Shown one piece after another: positions 41,333 to 49,492 of a stretch of DNA of 64,000 nucleotides (position 1 is the first letter of the stretch; each line of letters starts with the position of its first letter). Under the pieces are notes generated by a model that saw only the letters and a program-made list of their open reading frames with translations, did not search any database and had not been told where the DNA came from. The DNA comes from Pseudarthrobacter oxydans. Lineage in GTDB: Bacteria > Actinomycetota > Actinomycetes > Actinomycetales > Micrococcaceae. The DNA lies in contig NZ_JABTYH010000010.1 of NCBI RefSeq assembly GCF_013314975.1, positions 62,001-126,000 on the forward strand. The letters run 5' to 3'. Position numbers and translations under genes: made by a program.

Positions 41333-41526
41333 TGTTAGCGGCCATGAGAAACTGCCCATAGGCGGCCACGAAAGTGCCCACTGACGGCCAGTAAAACTGC
41401 CCGACGGTGGCCATGAGGTCTGCCCACTTCCTTACTGAACCGACCGCGCCTTAAGCGGCGGGAGCCTCTCCCTGGGGTTTGATGACGGTGTCTAAGCGCA
41501 CCAAGCGAACCAGGAAGAGGCCCTGT

Positions 41527-43056
41527 ATGAAGTCTGACGGAGAAATCATGGAAATCCTTGCTGCCTACGATCTGACCGGATCGTTGCGCGCCACCGCGGA
41601 GCTCACGGGCTGCTCGCACCACACCGTTGCCAAACACGTCACCGCCCGGGATGCCGGCAGGCCCATCGGGGAGCCGACGGCACGGGGCCGGGTCACCGAC
41701 CCGTACCTGCCCAAGATCGAAGAATGGGTGGAAGCCTCCAAGGGCCGGATCCGGGCCGACAAGGCCCACGAGAAGCTCCTCGCCCTGGGCTATACGGGTT
41801 CGGAGCGCTCCACCCGACGGGCGATCGCGCAGGTCAAAGCAGCGTGGCGGCTGGGCCACACCCGCATCCACCGGCCGTGGATCACAGAACCGGGGATGTG
41901 GTTGCAGTACGACTTCGGCGACGGGCCCCGGATCGGCGGGGTGAAGACCATCCTTTTCGTGGCCTGGCTGGCGTTCTCACGCTTCCGCATCGTGATCCCG
42001 CTCAGGGATAGGACCGCGCCGAGCGTGTTCGCGGCCCTGGACCGGTGCTTCCGGCTCCTCGGAGGGGCGCCGACCTATGTCCTCACGGACAACGAGAAGA
42101 CCGTCACCACCGCCCACGTCGCCGGGGTCCCGGTGCGCAACCAGCAGACCCTGGACTTCGCCCGGCACTACGGGGTGACCGTGCTGACCTGCCAACCGGC
42201 GGACCCGGCCACCAAAGGCGGAGTCGAAGCGTCCGTGAAACTCGCCAAGGCCGACCTCGTGCCCAAAGACACCAACCTCCGCGATGACTACCGCACCTTC
42301 GCCGAGTTCGAGGCCGCCTGCACGGCGTTCATGGACGAGGTCAATCACCGTGAGCACCGGACGACGCGGCGGAAACCCGCGGCCATGCTCGCCGAGGAAG
42401 CCCCGCGGCTGCACCGGATCCCGGACACCGCCCACACGGTCGCGTTCGGCCTGGCCCGCAGCGTTCCGGAGAACACCCCAATGGTCACCTTCGAAAACGC
42501 CCAATACTCCGTCCCGGCCCACCTGCTCGGAGCCCGGGTGTTCGTCCGCACCCACGGCACCGGGCCCGGCGAGCAGGTCATCATCGTCCACCACGGCACG
42601 ACCGGGCCCGTCGAAGTCGCCCGCCACGAACGGGCACGGCCCGGCAGCCCCGCCATCAACGACGAACACTTCCCCGGAACCCGGGCGAAGCTCCCCGGCG
42701 ACTACGAGGTGAGGGCCCGCAGCGCGGACGAGGCCGCGTTCCTGGCCATCGGCGAAGGCGCCAGAACCTGGCTCGTCGAGGCCGCCGCGGCCGGGACCGC
42801 AAGGATGAACGTGAAAATGGCCGAAGCCGTTACGCTGGCCAAAATCGCCGGCACCGATCAGGTCGACCGGGCCCTGGGCGACGCCGCCCTGCATGGCCGG
42901 TTCGCGCACCCTGACCTCGCCTCGATCCTGAACGCCAACATCCGCCGCACTACCACCCACGCCGCCAATGAAGCCACCTCCCTCACCCAAGGAACAGGGG
43001 CGTGGGCCGCGATCGGCAACCCCGCAACCATCACCACGCCGGAGGAGGCCCGATGA
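41527..43056 (+). CDS. istA: IS21-family transposase IstA
   Basis: Start ATG 41527 (MKSDGEIMEILAAYDLTGSLRATAELTGCSHHTVAKHV) gives 509 residues with AGGAAGAGG upstream; earlier Met codons at 41479/41482 are possible. The N-terminal HTH is clear. The DDE core shows Asp in 'WLQYDFGDGPRI', Asp in 'YVLTDNEKTV' and Glu in 'ATKGGVEASVKLAK'. The C-terminal part has 'ENAQYSVPAHLLGARVFVR'. No frameshift was seen. The stop overlaps the istB start (ATGA). Confidence 0.95.
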   Translation: MKSDGEIMEILAAYDLTGSLRATAELTGCSHHTVAKHVTARDAGRPIGEPTARGRVTDPYLPKIEEWVEASKGRIRADKAHEKLLALGYTGSERSTRRAIAQVKAAWRLGHTRIHRPWITEPGMWLQYDFGDGPRIGGVKTILFVAWLAFSRFRIVIPLRDRTAPSVFAALDRCFRLLGGAPTYVLTDNEKTVTTAHVAGVPVRNQQTLDFARHYGVTVLTCQPADPATKGGVEASVKLAKADLVPKDTNLRDDYRTFAEFEAACTAFMDEVNHREHRTTRRKPAAMLAEEAPRLHRIPDTAHTVAFGLARSVPENTPMVTFENAQYSVPAHLLGARVFVRTHGTGPGEQVIIVHHGTTGPVEVARHERARPGSPAINDEHFPGTRAKLPGDYEVRARSADEAAFLAIGEGARTWLVEAAAAGTARMNVKMAEAVTLAKIAGTDQVDRALGDAALHGRFAHPDLASILNANIRRTTTHAANEATSLTQGTGAWAAIGNPATITTPEEAR

Positions 43057-43841
43057 GCCCCTTCACCACGACCAATACCGCGGCTCCGCCGCTACCGGCG
43101 GACCTGGAGGCCCTGATGCGGTCCCTGAAAATGCCCCACGCCCGGGCGCTGGCCCCGGACCTGATCGCGACTGCCCGCGCCCAGCGGTGGGAACCGGCCG
43201 AGGTCATCAAGGCCCTCTTCACGGAGGAAGCCGCCGGCCGGGCCCGGTCCATGCTCGCTTCCCGCCGCAAAGCAGCCGGGTTCCCGACCGGGAAGACATT
43301 CGAGGAGTGGGACCCTGCAGCGTCCTCCATCCCGGCCCCGACCCAGCAGGCGCTGCGGACTCTGGAATGGGTCACCCGTAGGGAAAACCTCGTCGTCTGC
43401 GGGCCCTCGGGGACGGGGAAGACGTTCTTCCTCGAAGCCCTCGGCCAGCAGGCCGTCGAAGCCGGCATGCGGGTCGCCTGGTTCAGGCTCGAGGACCTCG
43501 GCGTCCTCATCCGGGCCCACCGAACCGATGACAGTGTCACCCGGGCCGTCGCCCGGATTCTCCGAGCCGAGCTCGTGGTGATTGACGACATTGGCCTGCT
43601 GCCCGTGGCCACCGACGCCGCCGAAGGCCTCTACCGGGTCGTGGACGCAGCCTACGAAAAACGGTCCGTCGCGATCAGCTCCAACCTCCACCCCGCCGGG
43701 TTCGACGAGCTCATGCCCAAAACCCTCGCCACCGCCACCGTTGACCGACTGCTGCACCACGCCCACGTCTGCCAGACCAGTGGCGATTCCGTCCGCCTCA
43801 CCCAAGCCCTCGCCGGAAAAGGAGTCACCCGCTTGAACTGA
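43053..43841 (+). CDS. istB: IS21-family helper ATPase IstB
   Basis: Start ATG 43053 behind GGAGGAGG gives 262 residues. Walker A is 'VVCGPSGTGKTFFLEAL', Walker B 'AELVVIDDIGLLPV', and 'RSVAISSNLHPAGFDELMPKTLATATVDRLLHHAHV' is the DnaA/IstB-type arginine-finger region. IstB is an AAA+ ATPase that selects target DNA and activates IstA. It appears intact. Confidence 0.95.
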   Translation: MSPFTTTNTAAPPLPADLEALMRSLKMPHARALAPDLIATARAQRWEPAEVIKALFTEEAAGRARSMLASRRKAAGFPTGKTFEEWDPAASSIPAPTQQALRTLEWVTRRENLVVCGPSGTGKTFFLEALGQQAVEAGMRVAWFRLEDLGVLIRAHRTDDSVTRAVARILRAELVVIDDIGLLPVATDAAEGLYRVVDAAYEKRSVAISSNLHPAGFDELMPKTLATATVDRLLHHAHVCQTSGDSVRLTQALAGKGVTRLN

Positions 43842-43974
43842 CCAACCCAACGATGGCCAATCCCGCCGAAACCAATCAGTGGGCAGATCTATTGGCCATA
43901 ACCGGGCAGTTTTACTGGCCACCAGCGGGCACTTTTTGTGGCCGTCCATGGGCAGAAACAACTGGCCATTGACA

Positions 43975-43980
43975 CGTGGG
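43975..43980. repeat. Target-site duplication, right copy (CGTGGG)
   Basis: Identical to 41327-41332 and directly adjacent to the right end of the IS21 element. Confidence 0.9.
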
Positions 43981-44129
43981 TTCCATCAAATCTAGGGAAC
44001 AGTGCCGTAAAGGGTTCCTCGAACGCCCAAGCATGCTTGCTGCCCAGCACCGGACAGCCTCTTCCGACTTCGAGCCCGACTGGCAGCGAGACGTGTCGAT
44101 GTGGGACGAGTCGGTGACATGATTCTGGC

Positions 44130-44684
44130 GTGACTTCTATCGTTGAGGCAGCCATTGAAACGCTTTACGAGGCGCGTATTCCGTTGGGTCCGGGTCTAAC
44201 TAATACCGAGATCGCCGACGTCGAGCAGCAATTCGACATCAGATTCAGCCCTGATCATGTGGGGCTGCTGAGTCTGGCGACGCCGATAGGCCCTGGATGG
44301 GTTGATTGGTTGGGGGAGCCTGACGGGATTCAGCAGCGGCTTAACTGGCCACTGGAGGGAGTCCTGTTTGACGTTGAGCAGAATACTTTCTGGCCTGATG
44401 AATGGGGCGAAAGGCCAAGTGAAACGGCTGCTGCTTTGCAGGTAGCACGCGAGCAGATGCGGCTGGTGCCGACGTTGATTCCGATTTACTCACACCGGTA
44501 TCTCCCTGGCGCGCCGGCGCCGGCAGGAAGTCCTGTCTTTTCCGTGCACCAAACTGACGTGATCTATTACGGCAGCGATCTAGCTGCATACTTCGCTGCC
44601 GAGTTTTTTCGGGACCCAGATCTGCAGACCCCGACTCACCGCGTTGATTTTTGGTCTGATCTGGCAGAGGGCCGGTGGACTTAA
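44130..44684 (+). CDS. SMI1/KNR4 (SUKH) family protein
   Basis: It starts at GTG 44130 and has 184 residues. The SUKH pattern is clear: 'GPGLTNTEIADVEQQFDIRFSPDHVGLLSLATPIGPGWVDWLG', 'LEGVLFDVEQNTFWPDEWGERP', 'LVPTLIPIYSHRYLPGAP' and 'FSVHQTDVIYYGSDLAAYFAAEF'. SUKH proteins often act as immunity proteins for polymorphic toxins. No toxin gene is adjacent, so it may be an orphan immunity gene left behind or a housekeeping relative. Confidence 0.8.
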   Translation: MTSIVEAAIETLYEARIPLGPGLTNTEIADVEQQFDIRFSPDHVGLLSLATPIGPGWVDWLGEPDGIQQRLNWPLEGVLFDVEQNTFWPDEWGERPSETAAALQVAREQMRLVPTLIPIYSHRYLPGAPAPAGSPVFSVHQTDVIYYGSDLAAYFAAEFFRDPDLQTPTHRVDFWSDLAEGRWT

Positions 44685-46144
44685 CCTTTGGTCGTGCTGA
44701 GCGAACGTATGTACTGGGCGTAGTTGGCTGACGAATCGATGGCGTGGCGATCGATCGTGGCCGGGGAGTATCCCAGGGCTTCGGCGATGATTGCCACCGG
44801 GGCGAGTTTGGTGAGTTCGTGGAGGGTTCCGAGCCTGGCCGCGCGACTGCTGAACGAAGCGCTGAGCTGCTCCGTGAGGGTTGAGGCCTGGAGGTGCTGG
44901 CCGGGTAAGCCTCCTCGGAATACCCATTTGCTGTTGGGGTGCGCGGCTGTCTGATGGTGGGTTGGGGTGGCTGCGAGTTCGCGCCAGGGCTCATCGAGCG
45001 GTGGCGTGAGTGCGATTTCGACGGTTCCGAGGGTGATGGTGACGAGTTCCTCTGTCACGGTGACGTTGTCCCAGGTTAGTTGGACGATGTCGGAGACTTG
45101 CTGGCCGAAGACCAGGATGAGGATGGCTGCGGCGCGGTGTCTAGGGTTCATGTCGGTCATGTGGCTGAGGTTGGTAACGAGTTCGGTTTGAGCCGCGGCG
45201 TCCAGCCGCGGGCTGGTGCCGCGGCGGTGGGGCTGCAGTTTCAGGGAAGGGTCGATGAGGTTGGTCCTGATTGCCCAGTCGAGGAAGCGTGAGGCGATGC
45301 CCCGTGTCGTGGGGCCTTCTGCCTGCCATCGGTCCAGGTGCGCCTGGTTCACTTCGGGGAGTTCGGCGCCTTGTTCGCTGAGCCAGTTCTGCAGTTCGAT
45401 GGCGACGGTAACTGCTTGTTTGGCCCGCAGGAACGTTCCTCGGGTGACTTCGTCCATCTGGTTCATGCGGCGCTGGTGGTGCCAGCGGATGTATCGGCGG
45501 GTGATGTCGCGGTGGCTCGAGCTAGTGATCCGCTCGAGGGCCTGCTCGGCCCAGACGCTGAACCTAGTGCTCAGTTCATCGCGGCGCGGCAGTGCATTGT
45601 GTTCCACCAGTAGTCCGCGGACGTATTCGCGGGTGCGCGATGCCGATAGTTCGTCAAGGCGGGCGTGGGAGATCGCAGACTCGGCCGCGAGTCGTTGGAG
45701 GAACTCTGTGACGTGTGGCTGCTGGATCCAGGTGAGGCCGCTGTTGGCGCGTTTCATGGACTTCAGAGCAGTGGCGACTGCCTGAAGTTCGCCGGAGGGT
45801 GGCTGGTTGTCCGGTGGGCTGAGGATCCGGTCAACGGTCATGGCAAGGATGCATGACCAGCATCGATTGCCTGAGTGGAGTTCGTCTTCTTTGCCGCATC
45901 CGATGCAGTCGACGTTGAGGCGGACGCCGGAGCATTTCCGGCATGTCGGCAGACTGTCGACGCGACCGGGTAGCACCCCTTCGTGGCCGCAGGCGCACGT
46001 GCCGCGGGTTCTTTTAGCTTGCTGGTAGCAGTAGCCGCAGATTCCGCCGTCGGGCCACCGGACCGCGATTTTGTGGTGTTCGGCGCAGCGCCCACAGGCT
46101 TCAGGCCACTTTGCAGGGTCGCCGGCTTTCCGGGGCCTAGTCAT
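44681..46144 (-). CDS. Zinc-ribbon protein with tyrosine-recombinase-like C-terminus (third gene of trio)
   Basis: It has 487 residues. The N-terminal 110 residues contain repeated CxxC pairs ('CGRCAEHH', 'CGYCYQQAKRTRGTCACG', 'CRKCSG', 'CIGCGKED', 'CWSCIL'), a multi-zinc region. The rest is laid out like a phage integrase: core-binding helices ('AVTVAIELQNWLSEQGAELPEVNQAHLDRW'), then a catalytic-like domain ('RHRAAAILILVFGQQVSDIVQLTWDNVTV') and an end like '...IIAEALGYSPATIDRHAIDSSANYAQYIRSL'. The standard HxxR box is not recognisable ('RAARLGTLHELTK'), so it is probably a non-catalytic partner. It overlaps the HTH gene by eight bases. Confidence 0.75.
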   Translation of the reverse strand: MTRPRKAGDPAKWPEACGRCAEHHKIAVRWPDGGICGYCYQQAKRTRGTCACGHEGVLPGRVDSLPTCRKCSGVRLNVDCIGCGKEDELHSGNRCWSCILAMTVDRILSPPDNQPPSGELQAVATALKSMKRANSGLTWIQQPHVTEFLQRLAAESAISHARLDELSASRTREYVRGLLVEHNALPRRDELSTRFSVWAEQALERITSSSHRDITRRYIRWHHQRRMNQMDEVTRGTFLRAKQAVTVAIELQNWLSEQGAELPEVNQAHLDRWQAEGPTTRGIASRFLDWAIRTNLIDPSLKLQPHRRGTSPRLDAAAQTELVTNLSHMTDMNPRHRAAAILILVFGQQVSDIVQLTWDNVTVTEELVTITLGTVEIALTPPLDEPWRELAATPTHHQTAAHPNSKWVFRGGLPGQHLQASTLTEQLSASFSSRAARLGTLHELTKLAPVAIIAEALGYSPATIDRHAIDSSANYAQYIRSLSTTKG

Positions 46145-46490
46145 CTTCGTCCGGCGGGAGAACCCGGATTCGGCGGGCGATCGGCGCGCCGGGTGCGATG
46201 CCCAGGTCTTCTGGCCGCTTCGGGGCGTTGGCGGTCTTGGCGGCGCGCATCTGCACGTAGGGTTCGAACAGGTCGTTGGGCGTGCATTCGAGGATGTCGC
46301 AGAGTGCTGCGAAGGTCTGGGCGGGAATGCGTTCGGGTGTTCCGGTGACGAGACGGTGGACCTGGGCGTTGGAGAGGTTGATGCCCCGGGCTTTGAGCAG
46401 GGGGAGCAGCTCGGTGGTCTTCCAGAGGTTTCGTTGGGCCATCAGCTGCCGGAGGTTCCAGCGGTAGCCGATCCGTCGCTGTTCAGCCAT
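46137..46490 (-). CDS. HTH (XRE-type) protein, middle gene of the recombinase trio
   Basis: From ATG 46490 (MAEQRRIGYRWNLRQLMAQRNLWKTTELLPLLKARGINLSNAQVHRLVTGTPERIPAQTFAALCDILECTPNDLFEPYV), 117 residues. A Cro/XRE HTH is followed by a basic and then acidic tail ending 'RIRVLPPDEDD'. Its start overlaps the recombinase stop and its end overlaps the start of the zinc-ribbon gene. Such tight coupling suggests that the three products act as a complex. Confidence 0.85.
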   Translation of the reverse strand: MAEQRRIGYRWNLRQLMAQRNLWKTTELLPLLKARGINLSNAQVHRLVTGTPERIPAQTFAALCDILECTPNDLFEPYVQMRAAKTANAPKRPEDLGIAPGAPIARRIRVLPPDEDD

Positions 46491-47613
46491 GGCTATTCCC
46501 CTCGCCGTCACCCTTGCGCAGCCGCTGGGCGATCATTTTCTGGATGGTCTTCTGTTTGAAGTCCGCCGACACGGAAGTATAAAGGGCAGTGGTGGAGGAG
46601 TAGCTGTGCCCGACCTGCTGCTGGATAAACAGCGGGTCGTAACCGGCCTCAATCAGGTGCGTCACGTACGAGTGCCTCAGCGTGTGCAGGGTCAGTTCTT
46701 CCGGGAGCCCGGCGATTTTCCGCACCCGCTGGAAAGAACGGTCGAAGTTGCGGTGCACAGTCGAGCCGGAACGCTCCGACGGCCAGAGACTGGCGGACCG
46801 ATCGGCGGTCGGGAATCGCTTGCGGCCGTCAGGGGAGAGCCAGTACTCAAGGAGCCCCACCACCCAGTCGAATTCCGGGACGGTGAGCACGGTCCGGCGC
46901 CGGGGCCCTGAGCCCTTGGTTCCCTTGGCCCACCGCACCTGGAGCGCCCCGAACCGGCCGAACTGCTCGACGTGCGGGTTGGGGCCGAAATCGACGTACT
47001 CGAGCATCACCAATTCACGCCGGCGCAGCCCGTAGGCGTAAGCGACCTTGAATGCCGTCGAGTCCCTCAGTGCCGGCAGCCAGCGCTTTGAACCCTTGGC
47101 GAACTCCGTGTCGACCAGGTCGTCGGCGGCGTCAAAGAAGGTCTGCAGTTCGGTCCGCGTGAAGGCCCGCCGCCGCGCCGGCACGGCATCATCTGTCGTA
47201 TGCCGGGGAGAGTTCCACTCGAAGACCACCTGCACTGGTATGTCGGCGAAGACCCGTTCGCAGAATGACGCCCAGCCGTAGCGTCCGTCCGTCAGGTAGG
47301 AGCAGAATGCCCTGATGGCTCCGGAATTGGCCCTTAGGGTTGTCAACGCGAGACCTCTTTCAGAGCTGCGCCGGTCCGCTAGGAACTCGTCCACGTGATG
47401 CGCCGACCACGTCCACGGATACTCGTTGGCGTGCTCCTGGAACCGCTGGACCGTCCCGCACGAGCTCTTGATGTACGACGTCGACAGGCCGCGCGCCAGC
47501 ATCTGAGCACGCCAGCCATCCAACATCGCCTCGAAAACGCGATCCTCGGCCCGCAGCAGCCCGACATTCACGTTTGTCAGAAAGGCAGGAATCCGCCCAG
47601 GTTCGATACTCAC
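46483..47613 (-). CDS. Tyrosine site-specific recombinase
   Basis: GTG 47613 gives 'MSIEPGRIPAFLTNVNVGLL' (377 residues); TTG 47631 is an alternative. The catalytic residues of the family are all present: Arg in 'YAYGLRRRELVMLEY', Lys in 'VRWAKGTKGSGPRRRTV', His-x-x-Arg in 'TLHTLRHSYVTHLIEAGYD', His in 'QQQVGHSYSSTT', and Tyr in 'ALYTSVSADF'. The N-terminal SAM-like domain is normal. It is the first gene of the trio and probably drives integration or transposition of this segment. Confidence 0.9.
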   Translation of the reverse strand: MSIEPGRIPAFLTNVNVGLLRAEDRVFEAMLDGWRAQMLARGLSTSYIKSSCGTVQRFQEHANEYPWTWSAHHVDEFLADRRSSERGLALTTLRANSGAIRAFCSYLTDGRYGWASFCERVFADIPVQVVFEWNSPRHTTDDAVPARRRAFTRTELQTFFDAADDLVDTEFAKGSKRWLPALRDSTAFKVAYAYGLRRRELVMLEYVDFGPNPHVEQFGRFGALQVRWAKGTKGSGPRRRTVLTVPEFDWVVGLLEYWLSPDGRKRFPTADRSASLWPSERSGSTVHRNFDRSFQRVRKIAGLPEELTLHTLRHSYVTHLIEAGYDPLFIQQQVGHSYSSTTALYTSVSADFKQKTIQKMIAQRLRKGDGEGNSHG

Positions 47614-47632
47614 TGACCAAACTGTACGCAAA

Positions 47633-47655
47633 AATCTCTCATCTAATGAGAGATT
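47633..47655. promoter_or_regulatory. Perfect inverted repeat directly upstream of the recombinase trio
   Basis: AATCTCTCAT (47633-47642), CTA, ATGAGAGATT (47646-47655) is a perfect 10-bp inverted repeat beside the start of the trio. The octamer CTCTCATC recurs at 47769-47776, there inside a second inverted repeat (GACGAGT at 47761-47767 and ACTCGTC at 47784-47790). These could be the operator of the HTH protein or recombinase core and arm sites at the end of a mobile unit. Confidence 0.55.
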
Positions 47656-47849
47656 ACGTCGCCACGCCGCGCCGTGGCGCGCAGCCGCCCGCTATGGATG
47701 ATCGGTATCAGGTCGTCGAAGCATTAGTTTGACCTGCGGAAACTTCCGAAAGCAGATCGAGACGAGTCCTCTCATCTACTTCTACTCGTCCCACTCAAGA
47801 GCCGATAACGGATATTCCGTCAAGCTAGGGCGAAGAGCGGGGGAGCGGA

Positions 47850-48557
47850 CTATTCGCTCCTCCATGTCAGGCCGAGCATCCGGAAGGCGTCCTTGATCGC
47901 GTCGCTGTCGTGGTGCAGTTCCTCGGGCCTGGCGTGCGTGAGCTTCGGGCTGACGTGAGGGTCGCCGGGCCGTTCGAAGATTGCCCAGAGCCTTAGGTCG
48001 TCGCCATGGCGGGACGCGAAGGTAACCCCGTCGAGGTCTGTTGTCTCGTAGATCCAAGCGGCAATGGCCTGGGTCAACCGGCGCGGCCGGGCATCTTTTA
48101 GGGCTGCGGCGTCCAGGTCTACGAGTCCGAGGCTGAGAGCCAGTCCGATGAAGTGCGGATGGAGGACAGCGATGGACCGGGAGTCCGTCACGGTGCAGTA
48201 GGTGCCGGTAAGTTCGGCTGACGTCGCTGCGCGGGCGTCAAGCCATTCCCGGGGCACCTGCCCGGATACCAGTGTCGGGTGCAGCACCGCATCTTCGTCG
48301 TCCTCGACGATCTCGTCCAGCTCCGTTGCTAGCCTCGCGTCACGGCGGAAGCCGGCGAGCACCTCGAGCAGGCATGCCCTCAGGCTGGAGCCGGCGTAGA
48401 CGGTCCGGAAGTTTCCGTGCAGGTCATCCCACCGTCCGGGAAACCTGCCATCGGTTGCCCACTCCCAGCCACTCCACGCCCAAGGATCCGGGCGGAAACC
48501 AATGCGCCATACCCGGGTGTCAGCAGTGGCTGTTGCCAGTTGTTGCTCGTCAACCAC
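47850..48557 (-). CDS. RES-domain toxin (second system)
   Basis: It starts at GTG 48557 and has 235 residues. 'RVWRIGFRPDPWAWSGWEW', 'GRFPGRWDDLHGNFRTVYAGSSLRACLLEVLAGFR' and 'LTQAIAAWIYETTDLDGVTFASRHGDDLRLWAIFE' are classic RES-domain blocks with the conserved Arg, Tyr and Glu. It should attack NAD when not neutralised. The antitoxin gene is four bases upstream on the same strand, so antitoxin comes first, as in MbcAT. Confidence 0.85.
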   Translation of the reverse strand: MVDEQQLATATADTRVWRIGFRPDPWAWSGWEWATDGRFPGRWDDLHGNFRTVYAGSSLRACLLEVLAGFRRDARLATELDEIVEDDEDAVLHPTLVSGQVPREWLDARAATSAELTGTYCTVTDSRSIAVLHPHFIGLALSLGLVDLDAAALKDARPRRLTQAIAAWIYETTDLDGVTFASRHGDDLRLWAIFERPGDPHVSPKLTHARPEELHHDSDAIKDAFRMLGLTWRSE

Positions 48558-48560
48558 CCG

Positions 48561-48953
48561 TCAGCCTGCTGCCGCGAATGCCCTGGCAGCGGCAAGGACC
48601 GCCTGTGCCGCGTCGTCGACCTGGCCTTCGCGCAGTAGCCGCGCTGGCGGCACGTCGTCCAGTTGGGGGTTCATTCCCTGGAACCAGGCTTGGACCACGG
48701 ACCGGGAGTCCCGCTCAGCCAACAGAGCTGCGACGTGGTAGGCATGACGGAGCCGGGTCATGACCTCGGCTGACGGTTTCCGCTCACCGTCGGCCCACTG
48801 ACGCACGGCCCGGGTTTCCTTGACCGAGCCGATGTAGGCAACGAGCTTCGCCCCCAGGATGTCCCGCAGGTCTCGGACCAGTTCAGGCTCGGAAAGCCGA
48901 ATGGAATCCTGGTGCGCTTTCAGCCCTCCACGGGCTCCTGCAACGGCTGTCAT
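48561..48953 (-). CDS. Xre/MbcA-like antitoxin (second system)
   Basis: It has 130 residues: 'LVRDLRDILGAKLVAYIGSVKETRAVRQWADGERKPSAEVMTRLRHAYHVAALLAERDSRSVVQAWFQGMNPQLDDVPPARLLREGQVDDAAQAVLAAARAF'. This combines an HTH part with the toxin-binding DUF2384-like end ('WFQGMNPQLDDVPPARLL'). It is only distantly similar to the antitoxin at 31016, so the two pairs are separate acquisitions. Confidence 0.85.
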   Translation of the reverse strand: MTAVAGARGGLKAHQDSIRLSEPELVRDLRDILGAKLVAYIGSVKETRAVRQWADGERKPSAEVMTRLRHAYHVAALLAERDSRSVVQAWFQGMNPQLDDVPPARLLREGQVDDAAQAVLAAARAFAAAG

Positions 48954-49492
48954 GCCTTCATGGTGTCATGGAACAGCAGTATGTTTCAATGTCCAATCAC
49001 ACCCCGAATCACAAATGGGGACACCGATAACTGAAGATTGGTCCTCCCGCCGCTTCGTGTGGTGGCGTCAGAATAGTGCGAGATTCCGTTTTATTGACGG
49101 TGGCTCGTGATGTTCTCAGATCCCACCCTGACAGTGGGAGGGGTAGGAAACGGGGTGGGGTAGCTCGAGAATTGTCGAAATAGTCCAAATAATCTGGACT
49201 TGATGAGTCCGTTTGGGGCAGGCGGTGGTTATGTCACATGTCGTGACTGGGCGGGCCTCTGAGAACGAGAAGGAACTCCGCCCACAGGCCTAATCCTCCC
49301 TTGTCAGGCGGTTTTGACGTCAGGATGGGGTGTACATGTCGAGCACGTCCTGTCCTGAGTGTTGTCATGTCGAAATCTAAGTACTGTCTACTCGTGCGGC
49401 CTGATCTCGAGTGAGGGGTTAATGGTCAGCGGGGCCATCGCTTCCTCAGAGGCCTGGACGCAACGGCGTCAGGGCGGACCATTAGGAGGACC
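48954..49492. other. Intergenic region of about 540 bases
   Basis: No gene was found. It holds the divergent promoters of the second RES-Xre operon and of the membrane protein at 49493. CCCAC-GACA-type dyads (CCCACCCTGACAGTGGGAGGGG, 49122-49143) form a GC hairpin. The dinucleotide-rich stretch around 49360-49390 (ATGTCGAAATCTAAGTACTGT) is AT-rich and may be a promoter. Confidence 0.4.

Larger units (their letters stand above)
41333..43974 (+). mobile_element. Complete IS21-family insertion sequence
   Basis: The ends are TGTTAGCGGCCATG at 41333 and, on the other strand, TGTCAATGGCCAGT from 43974. They share TGT, GGCCA and CTGCCCA at matched positions. Inside each end the unit GGCCAGTAAAACTGCCC is repeated (41384-41403 region and 43903-43922 region), with further GGCCA/TGCCCA copies, as in IS21 multiple terminal repeats. 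It carries istA and istB in the usual overlapping order. A perfect 6-bp duplication (CGTGGG) flanks it, so it moved in as a unit and has not rearranged since. Confidence 0.95.

Noticed and set aside
41977..42990. Minus-strand frame of 337 codons
   Set aside because: It is antisense to istA and shows the Gly/Val/Asp-rich composition expected of a shadow in high-GC DNA.
47782..48057. Minus-strand frame of 91 codons overlapping the RES toxin
   Set aside because: It is a different frame from the RES toxin and basic/Pro-rich without a domain.
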